A stretch of 64,000 bases of DNA from Dermanyssus gallinae (GCA_003439945.1 QVRM01001503.1:186001-250000), one strand, 5' to 3'. Counted from the first letter of the stretch, positions 26,646-39,206 are shown. The notes: generated by a model from the sequence alone, not told the origin. Numbers and translations are program-made.

Positions 26646-27655
26646 GTCGAGCTACCAACGCACTTGGGCTGATTACAGACCGTGCATGGCGGGACGTTCA
26701 ATTTTAGATCTGTCGGCCTTCGAGCAATCCGGTTACGCAAAAGAACGAAATAAACACAACGTACATATCTCAAATAGTATTCTAACGAACACAACGAAGC
26801 GTTTGACAGTGCAGTAACTGCGGCAGCAGGAAAAATGTTATGGTGATGATTCTATGTAACATAGAATTTCCAAAAGTACCGTAACTACTTGAACTTGTTT
26901 CATCACTAACAAATGCTTACTTTCACCGGTTTTTCGGTGCTCATTTCGTACATATGAACCAATTTTTGTCTTTTCTCTCCAAAGTAGGCCAAAAAAGCGC
27001 GCGGTATATCAATTTGTGCATGCAATAGTCGTTCTATGTCGCCGGGTGCATTTTAGTAGAAAATCTGGGTAGGCATATTTTTCGAAAGTTACTGTTTTGC
27101 CAAATCGCTAATCTAAATCTGCTGTGAAGCAGAAGATCTACAGCTCATCTGAAGTATGATTGCCACATACTTCGTTAAAAAGAGCCACCAACCAAAAATA
27201 TGTCCCCTCTGCGTCACCGAGTAATGTGTATGCGACAGGTGCATGACACAGTGTCTGTTTGACAGTGTTGTCAAGCAGACACTATTTGAATCCGTCAGAT
27301 AGTGTCAGCCCAAGCTAAATGTCTTTGGAACCATGGGCCTGTGGACATGTCCTTCCCTTTAAGAATATCTTTAGTTTTTTATTATTTGTCATAACTGTAC
27401 GAGGGACAGCTGCCTGCAAATATGGTGCATGATGTTTGCTTCTACTACGGGAATGGGTAAAAGGTTGAAATTTAACGGCAAATCTATAGCGCAAGACTGA
27501 TTCGAGACCGATGAAACGGGTAACTTAAATACTTGATCAACCTTTTAATTAAAAAAGACTATAATATTAAATAAATATAACGATAATAAAACCGACATGT
27601 CCATTGTGGCGCTGCGAGCTCCACTGTAACGTCTTAGCGACTACGAATGTACTGT
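26646..27655. other. No gene recognised
   Basis: Unique intron sequence between tRNA-Ala and tRNA-Pro with no long frames or repeats. Confidence 0.45.
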
Positions 27656-27727
27656 GGCTCGTTGGTCTAGGGGTATGATTCTCGCTTAGGGTGCGAGAGG
27701 TCCCGGGTTCAAATCCCGGACGAGCCC
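27656..27727 (+). tRNA. tRNA-Pro (anticodon AGG)
   Basis: Acceptor GGCTCGT pairs with ACGAGCC, discriminator C. A box TGGTCTAGGGG, anticodon loop TTAGGGT with AGG at 27688-27690, B box GGTTCAAATCC. A T6 Pol III terminator lies at 27730-27735. Confidence 0.97.
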
Positions 27728-28174
27728 ACTTTTTTAATGTTTTTTTGGCGCTTCGAAAAAATCGTGTGCGCACTATACCTGACACATATATCTGCGCAAA
27801 GAAGAAGCAAATCGGTCTCACCCATGCAAATACATGTGTGTTAATCCACAGTAACCCATTTTTTTCTACTATTCCTATTTATGCTGAGCACCGGCTCTAT
27901 CGACGGGGGGTGGGTAAATGAGCCGTGAAAAAGAATCACCGTATAATCCAATTATATTCAAACACGTATCTACCTGCAAACGTACAGGCGTCAAATGCCA
28001 GACACGTCTTACCAGGTATGTTTCCTGAGCCGCATCGCGCCGATGGTGAAGGCAGTTGACTCGTAGACTGTGCGGAGTGCATGTCACCGACAGCAACCCA
28101 CGTGCTACAGGACCGCGATGCACACTCGAGACGACGATTCGCAGGCACCTAATAACACATACACACACACCCAT

Positions 28175-28214
<40 letters not shown>

Positions 28215-28228
28215 GAAAAAAATATATA
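27728..28228. other. No gene recognised
   Basis: Includes a (TA)n array at 28177-28206. Otherwise unique sequence up to the foldback element. Confidence 0.4.
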
Positions 28229-29080
28229 CAGGGTGTGACAGGAAGGAACCAGTCCTCCTAGACAGAAACTAAGCACACGTTCGTGTTCGTGATAAAATTC
28301 TGCTCCATCTGAAGAATATGCAAGGCCGGTCAGAAAACGCCCCATGGTCGCTTAGAAGAGAATTCGCCAAAAATGTAGTTCTTTATTAGCGTTCACGCCA
28401 AATACTTCAAATTCATAACCCTACAACCACTCACAGCGCTCAAAACGGACATATTCAGCTAATGCGTAATTCATGGCAATCATTTTGGTTCGGCGGGTTG
28501 TCCAGATTAAGTGCATGAAAAATGACGCGCTGCGGCTGTCGCGCGACACGTCGGCGGTAGTGAGCGTCGCCACACAGTCATTTTACATGCACTCAATCTC
28601 GACATGCCCTCCGAAAACTCGTAATTACTCCGCAACCACAGCTCGCATTGACACATATTTAGACCAAATTGAATTGCCCATTGGCTGAGTATGTCCGTTT
28701 TTAGCGCTGTGAGTGGTTGTAGGGTTATGATTTTGAAGTATTTGGCGTGAACGTTAATAAAAAACTTCATTTTTGGCGAATTCTCTTCTAAGCGACCGTG
28801 TCACGTCTTCTGACCGGCCTTGCATATTCTTCAGATGGAGCAGAATTGTATCACGAACACGAACGTGTGCTTAGTTTCTGTCTAGGAGAACTGGTTGTCT
28901 CGCAACAGCACATTTTGTGCTCCTATGTCGGACAAAAACACCATTGTCACAAATTGTAGTAATTTCACTCTCACTCCGAAACAAGACGTCTTAGAGACCA
29001 TGTCCTATTGGAAAAAATATTTGCTTTAACGAGCTCTACAATTCTATGCATCGCTTTAAAAACCTTCCCGTCACACCCTG
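28229..29080. mobile_element. Foldback DNA transposon, copy A, 852 bp
   Basis: Begins CAGGGTGTGACAGG and ends with the inverse (CCGTCACACCCTG), bordered by TA on both sides, the target used by Tc1/mariner elements. Arms of about 250 bp or more are inverted repeats of each other (for example CGCCAAATACTTCAAA on the left and TTTGAAGTATTTGGCG on the right). The left arm lacks about 200 bp present in the right arm. No transposase frame exists, so it is non-autonomous. The central 58 bp (28523-28580) contains the palindrome TGTCGCGCGACA and is inverted relative to copy B at 50800. Confidence 0.85.
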
Positions 29081-29084
29081 TATA

Positions 29085-29086
<2 letters not shown>

Positions 29087-29150
<64 letters not shown>

Positions 29151-29169
29151 TAATTGAAAGAAAAATATA

Positions 29170-29216
<47 letters not shown>

Positions 29217-29300
29217 CTGTGATGATTTATTAATTATTTACAATACGTTTGCACACTCGGCAGAGCTCGCCTTAATATATATATATATATATATATATAT
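29087..29300. repeat. (TA)n arrays beside the foldback element
   Basis: Three TA arrays (29087-29146, 29166-29212, 29275-29300) starting at the right edge of the foldback element. Confidence 0.95.
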
Positions 29301-30045
29301 GAAAGGATGCTCGCTAGCACGAATGTGAGGCAGATACAGAGAGAGAGAGAGAGACAATCAGTTCATTAACTGCAATTCGAGAACATTGAGATCTATAGGG
29401 ACGAAAGATTCTCAATAAGAGCATGGACATAACAACATGAGATTGATGGTAATCTGAACAAACATGTGAAAACAGAGGTGATTTCAGCTATGCCGGGCGC
29501 AGTTTTTTTGTAGCCAGCGTGCAGGCGTCAGGTGGTGCAATGCGTACATGCGCACACAAGTAGCTTTTTCCGTTTCTTTGTTCATATTATTAGATAAACT
29601 ACTGGACACCAGTGTTATAAAAGCGTGTGTTTCTCTCATCGTCTCGATAATACGTTTGCCTTACGTTTACTCCGTCATCATCATATATATGCATATGTAC
29701 ATCATATATATGCATCTGAGTCAAGTATATGTAAATATGAATACAGGAAGATGGATCTGCTGTAGTCGGTTCGACCTTTCATCAGTCACCCAGGGCTAGC
29801 GGGGGCATAGCGGTGCGGATTGCGGATCTGGTGCCTCCCCGGATCGGTGTGCACAGGCCGCGTACCGCCCTAAGCAATGGGTCGTCGTGAAGAGCCGATG
29901 TATCCTGTCGGTTGTGGATACTGCCCACTACGGCTACTGATGAACAACTGTCCCACGTTATGCCTTGAGGGCACAGCCACGAAGGCGAAGGGAGAGATGG
30001 GGGGCGAAGGGGTTGGCGAAGGAAGGTAGGGAAGGGGGTACTTAC
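29301..30045. other. Intron sequence, no further gene recognised
   Basis: A (GA)n run at 29339-29354. The minus-strand frame of the next exon continues open past its splice donor to about 29782, but this part has a different composition and is taken as intron. Confidence 0.45.
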
Positions 30046-30312
30046 TTCAAGGTTGGCCCACGCCGAGGTGTTGCGGCCTCCATCGACCAGCAGCTCCTCC
30101 GAGACGGTGTTGCGCAGATTTTCGGGCGACTCCATTTCTAGCGAGCACGAGATGTCCCCGGTCGAGAAGCTCTTCATTAGGCCGCCCAGAACGGCGAACG
30201 ATAGCAGCGAGCAATTGCGAATGGCCTCCGACTCCTCCTCAAACAAGACTGAGGCGTCATGTACTCGAGATCCGCCGCCTCCTCCGCCGCCTCTATAGGT
30301 TTCCGACGGAAC
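30046..30312 (-). CDS. Penultimate exon of the unidentified minus-strand gene
   Basis: A 267-nt exon (89 codons), acceptor ACCTGCAG and donor CTTGAA-GTAAGT, phase 0 at both ends. It reads VPSETYR, a run of seven glycines, [53 protein letters not shown] and [20 protein letters not shown]. Codon third positions are strongly G/C, unlike the flanking intron, which is good evidence of selection for protein. The [12 protein letters not shown] segment is hydrophobic but short for a membrane helix. It joins in frame to 32253 upstream and 20193 downstream. The product family is not recognised; an armadillo-like or scaffold protein would fit but is speculation. Confidence 0.85.
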
Positions 30313-30322
30313 CTGCAGGTAT

Positions 30323-31708
<1,386 letters not shown>

Positions 31709-31815
31709 ATTTAGAAGAATATATATAATGCTTCACGACGTTGCTGCTCGTTGACCTAGATGCTCCTTCTGCGCGCGGTAGGCGCTCTATCGCTTATGCC
31801 CGTGAGGAAGTCCAG
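31709..31815 (-). mobile_element. LINE 3' UTR stub
   Basis: Plus-strand TTTAGAAGAATATATATAAT through CGTGAGGAAGTCC matches 35903-36005 at about 90 percent, same orientation. The match stops at 31815, so it is a short 5'-truncated insertion on the minus strand. Confidence 0.8.
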
Positions 31816-32020
31816 ATTTTTTATTGGATTAAAATATTAAATGACTTGCGTGGACCTGAACGGTCATCGCGCGCTACTAAACCATTTCCTGGAGCGGGTA
31901 CTAGGCATCATTAAGCACCACCACCATTAATTACTACATATGATTTATTTCCTAATATTAATTGAAAACATGTGCTACAACCATTTATATAGGAACTACT
32001 TTCGTGTTACTTCGCTACCC

Positions 32021-32088
<68 letters not shown>
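32021..32088. repeat. (AAT)n microsatellite
   Basis: About 22 units, uninterrupted. Confidence 0.95.
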
Positions 32089-32252
32089 TCCAATCAAGTA
32101 ATACTAAGACGCCGACTACTACGACTGTCATGTTATGAGAAGAAGTAACAAAGGTAACGTAAGTTACGAGCCGCTCCCGCACTCCCTGAGGAAGCGGGGG
32201 CGCTAACGCGACACTGAAACAGCCATGCGGCGGTTGTTAGGCGTTCACTCAC

Positions 32253-32987
32253 TTGCAATAGGCTGGTTGGACCCGATCTGCCCGAGGTGCTGGTGGTGTA
32301 CGGCAGTGTTGAGCGGCGCTGCGATAGCTCAACGCCGGTTCCGAGTCGACTCGATGTGGTGGTGGTCGCGGAGACATTTGTCGTGCCTGCAGTACCACCT
32401 AGTGCGATGACAATACTACTACTACAACTACTACTCGGACTGGCTGCTGACGAGTGCTGAAGGTGGTAATATTGTTCGGCATGCTGGTACGGATGCGTGG
32501 GCTGATCGGCGGCCGGTGTTAGTGGCGTTGAGGGGCACGCCGCAGAAGACGCGGCCATGGGCATGATGGCGGCGTCATGGACTTGTATGATAGGAGCCGG
32601 GAGGGAGTCGTTGAAGGGCGCCCCCGATCCCCCGGCGCCCCCCGGACCACAGGGACGCGTCCTGCCGGGCCCAGCTGAAGCGGGCCTTGTAGCCGCCGTC
32701 AATGACGACGCCGACGCCGAGGGGCTTACGGAGGACATCGTCGTCGACACGGGGTTCGTCGCTGGAAACAGGGTGGCCCGAATAGCGTGCGCTGGCGAAT
32801 CGGCCGATGCTCGGTTCTCGAACGCGTCGTCGTCAGCGAGTTGAGTCGGAATGACTGAAGATTCTGAGGATTCAGTTGCTATTGCTGTTTTTGTCGTCGT
32901 CGTTGTTGTCGTCGCCGCCGCTTCACAGCGCACGATGCGGCTCACCTCCGAACCGCAGCTACGCAAACGAATCGAAACCACCGATTC
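32253..32987 (-). CDS. Large Ser/Thr/Ala/Pro-rich exon of the unidentified minus-strand gene
   Basis: 735 nt, exactly 245 codons, from acceptor CTAACACAG (exon starts GAA at 32987) to donor TTGCAA-GTGAGT, phase 0 at both ends. It opens ESVVSIRLRSCGSE, then poly-Thr, an acidic patch (ADDDAFENR), a Pro/Gly patch (GPGRTRPCGPGGAGG), PAPIIQVHDAAIMPM, and a Ser/Thr-rich end with SQRRSTLPYTTSTSGRSG. High G/C at third positions. Mostly disordered; RRSTLP and similar sites resemble basophilic kinase or 14-3-3 motifs, which is inference. A second donor-like GGAG-GTGAGC at 32946 would make a 42-nt in-frame mini-exon, so alternative splicing is possible. It joins in frame to 30312. Confidence 0.75.
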
Positions 32988-33032
32988 CTGTGTTAGCCCG
33001 TAGATATAAAAAGCATACACAAAAAAACTGCA

Positions 33033-33064
<32 letters not shown>

Positions 33065-33232
33065 AAGCACATAAATTAGAACTTTGTTTTTATTATGCAT
33101 TTTGTTAGAGCGTACATTTAAACATTTCCCTCTCCACACATCCTTTGTAACGCGTGCATACTTTAAACATGAGTTAATAGGAGGACAACCTTCTATGCTA
33201 CGGAACGTGTGTGAAGTGTGCATTTTCCTTAC

Positions 33233-33529
33233 CTGGACAGGGAGAGTAACGAGAGATCTGTAGCGAATGATTCGTGACTCGGCGATCGTGGCATACCCTC
33301 TTCCGCGGCACACCAATGAGCACCCCCATTGAGTAACACCTGTTGATGAAGGGAAGGAGGCTGGTCTGGTCGCGAGAGTTGTTGTTGCGGCTGTTGCTGC
33401 TGCTGTTGGTGCAATGGCTCTGGTTGCTGACACGACTCTTGCAAATGGTCGTGAGCTGGGTGTGACCGGGGTGACTCGCTGTCCGCTGGTCTCGGCCGGC
33501 AGGGGTGGTCGCCCCCTTGGCCCACGCCT
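33233..33529 (-). CDS. Upstream exon of the unidentified gene, 5' edge uncertain
   Basis: The 3' edge is an excellent donor, CTGTCCAG-GTAAGG, at 33233. The intron to 32987 is 245 nt. The phase-0 frame that joins correctly to the next exon reads TQWGCSLVCRGRGYATIAES and then RIIRYRSLVTLPVQ. It stays open back to a stop at 33530-33532. A plausible acceptor CATCAACAG at 33340 would give a 107-nt exon. The other two frames are also open across and beyond this exon, and one of them ends SPSHESFATDLSLLSLS at the same donor in phase 2. Which frame is used upstream cannot be decided from sequence alone. Confidence 0.55.
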
Positions 33530-33533
33530 TCAA

Positions 33534-34503
33534 CCCGGCTTGTTTCGTCAAGCTGAAGATACAGAGGATGCTGTGGGGGGACCCGGCACGTTGCGGGTGT
33601 GATCTTTGCCGTGACCGACTGAAAAGGTGGTCGTTTGCTACTGCTGTTGCTGGCTGGTGACTGATTTGACACTCGCGACTCCTCGATGACCGCGTCGGCC
33701 CCGTTTGTTGGGTATGGTGAAGTCCTTTTGTTGTGTCCTTGTTGTTGCTGTTGTTGTGTTTGTACGTTGTCGTTGTCGTTGTCGTCGTCGTCCTGCTCGT
33801 AGTCCTGGTTTTGGTGGTCGTGCAGCGTATGCACAGGCTGATGGTCGTCCCTTTGGCACGGCGTGACTGTCGAGATCGTCTTCCCAGCCAGTGGAGCTTC
33901 GACAACGGCACTCGTACCCTCTTTGAATGTGGTGAGCCGCGCCGTTGTGCAGCTGTTCGTACTGGAAATGTTTGTGCCGATAGTGGTGGTCGTAATAATG
34001 CAAACGTTGCTATTGGTGATGCCCGTAGCGGTTGAACACGCTGAGGTGGAGCTCGTTGAATCTCCTTCTGCTGCGGCTTCTCTTCTTTGTCCTGTTGTTG
34101 CTCTTGTTGTTGTTCCTTCAATTGTTGTTGTTGTTGTTGATCCTTCAATTGTTGTTGTTGTTGTTCCTTCAATTGTTGTTGTTGTTGATCCTTCAATTGT
34201 TGTTGTGTGCGCCTTCGTCCTTTCCTCCTCTTTTGCAGTTGCAGAAGAAGTTGCGTTTGATCCTGTTGGTCCGGCGCACGCTGGTGCGTTAACTGTGCTC
34301 TGAGGTGTTTCTCTGGTTGTTGCTGTTGCTGTTGTTGTTGCTGCTGCTGCTGTTGAAGATGATGATAATGTACCGTTGTCGTGAGTGTTGTCTCCATCGT
34401 TGGCCGGCCGCGATGGCCGGACACTTCTCCTCCGCCTTTCGTTGTCGAGACCTTCGATCGTCTGGAGCATTCGCTTCTCCGGTACGTTTCTTGTCCGGCA
34501 CAA
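33534..34503 (-). CDS. Possible Gln/Thr-rich exon, frame ambiguous
   Basis: On the minus strand two frames are open from about 34500-34568 to the donor at 33233. One begins near NVPEKRMLQTIEGLDNERRR, passes long Thr/Ala runs and acidic DQDDDDNDNDN-like sequence, and ends ATDLSLLSLS. The other is poly-Gln (LKEQQQQQ repeats). CAA/CAG repeats keep all frames open, so length is weak evidence. The N-terminal non-repetitive part and strong donor favour a real 5' exon, but its phase (2) does not match the phase-0 exon downstream. Treat as a candidate. Confidence 0.35.
34113..34204. repeat. ~24-bp minisatellite in the Gln-rich region
   Basis: Four imperfect copies of TTCAATTGTTGTTGTTGTTG plus ATCC or TTCC. 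On the minus strand they read LKDQQQQQ or TIEGTTTT. Confidence 0.85.
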
Positions 34504-34759
34504 GGGCTATCTATCCCTCTGCCGGCTGCCCAGCCGGTGTTCAACTTGCCCGCCTGGGCTTGCTGCACGGCTTACACCTGAAAGCATTATATGTGCGCTT
34601 CTTCGTCAGTTAAATTCGAAGTGAAGTATCATTATTCACGGCTTAGTAACTATTACGGTTATTCATTATTTTAAGAATACAAACGGCACATTTAAGCGTT
34701 TTGCATCGGTTTTAGCAGCTCTAGCCTGGTACCTTCTCACGCCATGGTAATGGAATCAT

Positions 34760-35816
34760 AACTATGGAAGCATTCTTATTATTATTAGAATGCTGCTGTC
34801 GGGGACTCGCTTCGGGAGAGAGAGGAAGCAATTTAGGAAGTCTCAGAAATACTCCCTGGTATAACAGGTGTAGAGCTAAACAATTTAGAAGTTTTGGGTC
34901 GTATGATGACGTCAGCAGATACATACTTGGTGAAGTCCTAAACATCAATTTAGAAGAGAATACCTGGCAGAGGACAAGTCTTCCGATACGTAAAAGTGTT
35001 CTGGGAATAAGAAGTGTTATTGACCTAGCCCCTGTCTGCTACGCTGCTTCACTGGTCCGCTTTGGTCCGATGGTAGCCTCGTTAGTGGAGGAGGCACACA
35101 AACAAGACATGAAACCAGTAGAGAACGGAACACTATCAGAACCATGGTGGATCCGCGCCTTTTAAAAGAACACCCCAGCCAATATAACCTAGATGAGCTC
35201 GAACGCAAAAAAGGAGCAGATAATATATTCGCTTCTGTCTGCGAGCCGTTTCTGTGCAAATTGTGTGTAAAAATGGTAGATTCCAGTGGGCTGCATCCGC
35301 TGAGTTGCCTGAAGGATGCCGGTAGATCGTCCAGACATGCTGAACTAAACAATATGATTATAGGTCTCTCAGAAAGGCCGGTGTACCATCAACGCTTGAG
35401 TCAAGATATTTAGTGTCCGCTGGCAAAGCAAGACCTGATGAGGTCCTTAGCTTGAGATGCAACGGTTTCGTGCACAACCGCGGCTCCCGATTTACATCTC
35501 AGCTCAGTTGAGCCGGGGTGAGTAGCAAAACACGCGGACGCCAGAAAACGGAACAAATACGCTGGAAACAAGATATATTTTTGTGCATATTGCCATGAAG
35601 ACACTAGGACCATTCAACAAGGAAACCGGAGTATTCGTCAATGAATAGAGTAAGCGAATTCAGGAGGTCACGAGCGACCGAAGAGAGGGTCAATTCTTAA
35701 GGCAAGCGTTGTCTTTGGTCTTTTGGTGAGGGAACGCGGCATCTACTTTAGGCGCCATGGAGTGAGAAATTTCATTGAAAGAATTGGGATAATACGTTCA
35801 GACCTCACAACTGTAA

Positions 35817-35818
<2 letters not shown>
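34760..35818 (+). mobile_element. LINE fragment, family A, most complete copy
   Basis: Degraded 3' half of a non-LTR retrotransposon. In order and across frameshifts: a post-RT block (SLPIRKSVLGIRSVIDLAP), a zinc-like block CKLC with H and C (GLHPLSCLKDAGRSSRHAEL), a PD-containing block (KARPDEVLSL), then KTLGPFN and, near the end, QALSLVFW followed by GNAASTLGAM, equivalent to QRLSxxIQRGNAASVxGT of other copies. At least two in-frame stops and several frameshifts make it dead. The 3' end runs into (ATT)n at 35819. CxxC, H, C followed by PD...WD suggests an RLE-type element, but the family was named only by motif. Confidence 0.75.

Positions 35819-35887
<69 letters not shown>
35819..35887. 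repeat. (TTA)n between two tail-to-tail LINEs
   Basis: About 23 units. A plus-strand LINE ends on its left and a minus-strand LINE ends on its right, so either tail could have seeded it. Confidence 0.95.
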
Positions 35888-35889
<2 letters not shown>

Positions 35890-35890
<1 letters not shown>

Positions 35891-36316
35891 TTTATTATAA
35901 TTTAGAAGAATATATATAATGCTTCACGGCGTTGCTGCTCGTCGACCTAGTTGCTCCTTCTGCGCGCCGTAGCCGCTCTATCGCTCATTCCCGTGAGGAA
36001 GTCCTGCCCGCTCCCTGGCGCGAAGGTCCGAGTCCATCCAGTCTCTCATAGTTCCGAGCACTGAGGTCGCGTTACCTCTTTGGATCTCCAGGGACAGTCG
36101 CTGGGAGAAGAAGGCGTGCGCCCTCTTGTCCATCGCCGCCTGCCGTAACGCGTCGCCAACCCGAAAGATCAATGTTACCGTGAGGGGCCCAGGGCCACCC
36201 ATCGTCCCAAACGCGAATGGCGAAAAGTGGTGCGCCCGACTTAGGTCCGCATACTTTCTTATCTTTGAGGTCTCAGCTCGCGAAACGGCAGTCCCCGGGC
36301 GGGACGCGCCGGGGAC

Positions 36317-36318
<2 letters not shown>
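35890..36318 (-). mobile_element. LINE 3' fragment (family A variant)
   Basis: On the minus strand an open frame from about 36300 reads KIRKYADLSRAHHFSPFAF, GTMGGPGPL, then FFSQRLSLEIQRGNATSVLG and ends at a stop near 35978. A short 3' UTR continues to (TTA)n at 35887, and this UTR is shared with 31709-31815. The frame is unbroken over about 110 codons, so it is younger than the plus-strand copy beside it. 5'-truncated at about 36318, where another (TTA)n begins. Confidence 0.85.

Positions 36319-36370
<52 letters not shown>
36318..36370. repeat. (TTA)n microsatellite
   Basis: About 18 units at the truncated 5' edge of the LINE. The newer LINE may have inserted into an existing TTA array. 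Confidence 0.95.
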
Positions 36371-36371
<1 letters not shown>

Positions 36372-36637
36372 ACTGTGTTGTATGAACTAGATTGCGTTTA
36401 AGTTTATTAATATGATATTTTTTTATAATTGATAGCTCAGCTCTCATTCTCTCTAGCCATAATCCACCCTTATTCAGTTTTGCTATATACGAGTGTACGT
36501 ACTCGTAAACGTGTGTGAACGAGTAATAGACAGACCAAAAACCCTGGGTGGTACGCACTTGATATGTATATATATATATATTTTTTTTTGGCCGGCAAAT
36601 TCATCTACGCTTTTCGCATGCCTGTAAGCCCCATTAG

Positions 36638-36864
36638 GCAAGTGTAGCGTGGAAGAGGTACGGCTACTCTCAGATAGAACAGACGTCCTTGACTCATATG
36701 ATGGTTATAGTTTTGGCGCACTAAACTTCTTGTTCTGTGAGACGACCGAGAAATTATCTGTGGCAACGGAAACCCAGAGTGCTTTGCTGTGCGAGGTCCG
36801 GGAAGATACTGAAGCTGCCCTGCACAAGGATCTACAGCAAAATAGGAACCTTGAAACAAATTAA
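36638..36864 (+). CDS. Candidate terminal exon, unknown product
   Basis: A 75-codon frame after an acceptor-like CCCCATTAG reads KCSVEEVRLLSDRTDVLDSY, FGALNFLFCETTEK, SALLCEVREDTEAALHKDLQ and ends at TAA. It is rich in E, D, L and K with even codon use, unlike the surrounding junk, and resembles a helical protein end. A (TA)n plus T run lies 50 bp upstream. No partner exon was found, and it may instead be part of an unrecognised transposon. Confidence 0.35.
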
Positions 36865-37077
36865 AGCTGAGCATACAAAAAGTTTTCGCGTTTAACAAGT
36901 TAATCTTTTCAAGCTCTGTACATTGATTCTGTGCATCTCCGTATGTAGAATATTGATTTAGTAAAAATGTAATATAAAATTCGACCTCTCTGCGCGCTGG
37001 AAATGAGGGAAAAAGTGAAACTCTCTACCGGATCATGACGATGATTCACTAGGGGACTCAAGTGCAATAAAAAATAA

Positions 37078-37150
37078 CGCCCAACGTGGGGCTCGAACCC
37101 ACGACCCTGAGATTAAGAGTCTCATGCTCTACCGACTGAGCTAGCCGGGC
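37078..37150 (-). tRNA. tRNA-Lys (anticodon CTT)
   Basis: Acceptor GCCCGGC pairs with GTTGGGC (one G-U), A box TAGCTCAGTCGG, anticodon loop CTCTTAA with CTT read from 37117 to 37115, B box GGTTCGAGCCC. 73 nt with discriminator G. T6 follows on the minus strand. Confidence 0.97.
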
Positions 37151-37272
37151 ACGAGTCCTCAAAAGCTTGGGATAATTTATAAAGTACGTGGTGGCGCGAA
37201 ATAATATTGTTGGTTAAATCTGAATAATCAGATATAACGTAAAATTAAGTTAAAGCAAAGAGTGGCAATGAC

Positions 37273-37275
<3 letters not shown>

Positions 37276-37316
<41 letters not shown>
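37276..37316. repeat. (TA)n microsatellite
   Basis: TA array with a GTATATATAC variant at its end. Confidence 0.93.
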
Positions 37317-38779
37317 GCTTACGCTCTAAGCGCTCTTAATGTAAAAAAGTGACATGTGATGATGATGTGAAACATATTGTTAAAATAGAGATAATAATAT
37401 TGCTTAGGATAAGTAAAGACTTAAAACTGTAATACATTTTACTCATAGAAACAATACATATTAATATTTAAGTGTGGTGTTTATGTATGACAATGCTACG
37501 GTTGCAATTCCATGTACGATTTTGTAATCGAATGGGTCAGAACAGTTGTAATTGGCGTTAGATGAGCCGGCAGTCCTGATGCGCGCCTACTTGCAGGATA
37601 ATTGTTCATAAAGTTCTGAAACCGAATCTTAAAGGAAAGCCGGTGGTCGTTCATATTTGCAATCGCACTGGAGAAGCGGCTCATGGACATAAGCTTCCGC
37701 CTAAATCGCCACAGTCGCTCTGTAGCCATCTTCATGAACGGTACCCTTTTACTTTTATAGGACTGGCTGCAGCACGATTTCCACACTATCCTTTCCGGTC
37801 GTTGGTGCACATGCTTTGCACTTCTCCAATGTATTAAATAGGTCTCGAAGACTTTAGACCTCCGTCTAAGGCAGAGGCCCTGTACCGCTTGTTACAACGC
37901 GTACGTATGTAAACGCCGCTGGATTAAACGGGCAAGTTTTACAGTACATTCTCGCTTTCTTCCTATCTAACATGGTGGGGCGGCGGTCGGAAAGAGGCGT
38001 CAATCTAGTAAATGTACAACTTTCTAACAATTGCTCTGTCATTTGGCGGTTAGCGCAACACAACACGTAGACAGCAATATTTGTGTCGGTGTACTAGTTT
38101 AAAGCTGGGAAACAAACCTGCCGTACTTTTCGACGCATAGACGAGCCACTGTCTGCTCACAGACTCCCGGACACTCGGTTCGGGAGGAGTAGAGATCGCT
38201 CGCTAGAACCGACTCTAGTTTCAGCTCAGCTAAACGATATCTTTGTCAGGGACTTCCGCTTGGAATCCCGCGCACAAAAGAACCTCCCGAATTGTGCCGT
38301 TCGAATGAAAGAAAAAAAACCTGACTGACGCACCTATATATGTTTTGAAGGAGGGAGGTACAATTCCTACTTGAAGCTCCACACGAAGCATGGACACGTT
38401 TGCCACATCCACAAGTAGAGGCCGGGACTGCCCGAGCGGCAACAGCAGCCCCCAGCCGAAGCCCTTAGGCACGGCAAATATTGCAGTGACTCGCAGAGTT
38501 CGCAGAAAACTACATAGTTCAGGTCGATGACGGTATTAAAAACGATAGGAACATCTGGTCGAGCCGCATAGAACCTACAGTGGAGTCGGTCGCAAATCGA
38601 ATTTATATAACCAACCGCCACAACTACTGGCGAAAGGTCGATGAGAATATAGATCACACGACCTGAGATGTTTTTAGCCTACAGCGGACCCATAAGTGGA
38701 CAACAGGGTGTGCAAACAACAAGTTCGGACCACCCAAGTGTACTTCTCTGCGGCTCCACAAAATTAAATTTAGATTTGT
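37317..38779. other. No gene recognised
   Basis: Frames of 60-105 codons on the minus strand (37496-37810, 38230-38472) have no motif I recognise and overlap frames on the other strand. Confidence 0.4.
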
Positions 38780-38933
<154 letters not shown>

Positions 38934-39134
38934 TGTCCGTTTATATATACACAGACTATATACAGTTCTTCCAGAGCATTCTTCATTAATTTTGTAAACA
39001 TACGAGGGGAGAAGTAGACTCTTACGCAGAAAACAAAGGATGTGTTTATATAAAACACAATGTGTTATAAATGTGAGTATATGCACAGTGGGTTTTACAA
39101 CATGCAAGCATTATAAAATGTATGCAAAAAAAGT

Positions 39135-39206
39135 TGCGTCGGCCGGGAATCGAACCCGGGTCAACTGCTTGGAAGGCAGCTATGCTAACCACTATACCAC
39201 CGACGC
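39135..39206 (-). tRNA. tRNA-Gly (anticodon TCC)
   Basis: Acceptor GCGTCGG pairs with CCGACGC, A box TGGTATAGTGG, anticodon loop CTTCCAA with TCC read from 39173 to 39171, B box GGTTCGATTCC. 72 nt with discriminator A. T7 follows on its strand at 39126-39132. Confidence 0.97.

Noticed and set aside
28229..29080. Foldback element as a relative of the mariner at 55453
   Set aside because: The ends CAGGGTGTGACA and TTGTTCAAAAAGTATCGCG are unrelated. Only the TA target is shared.
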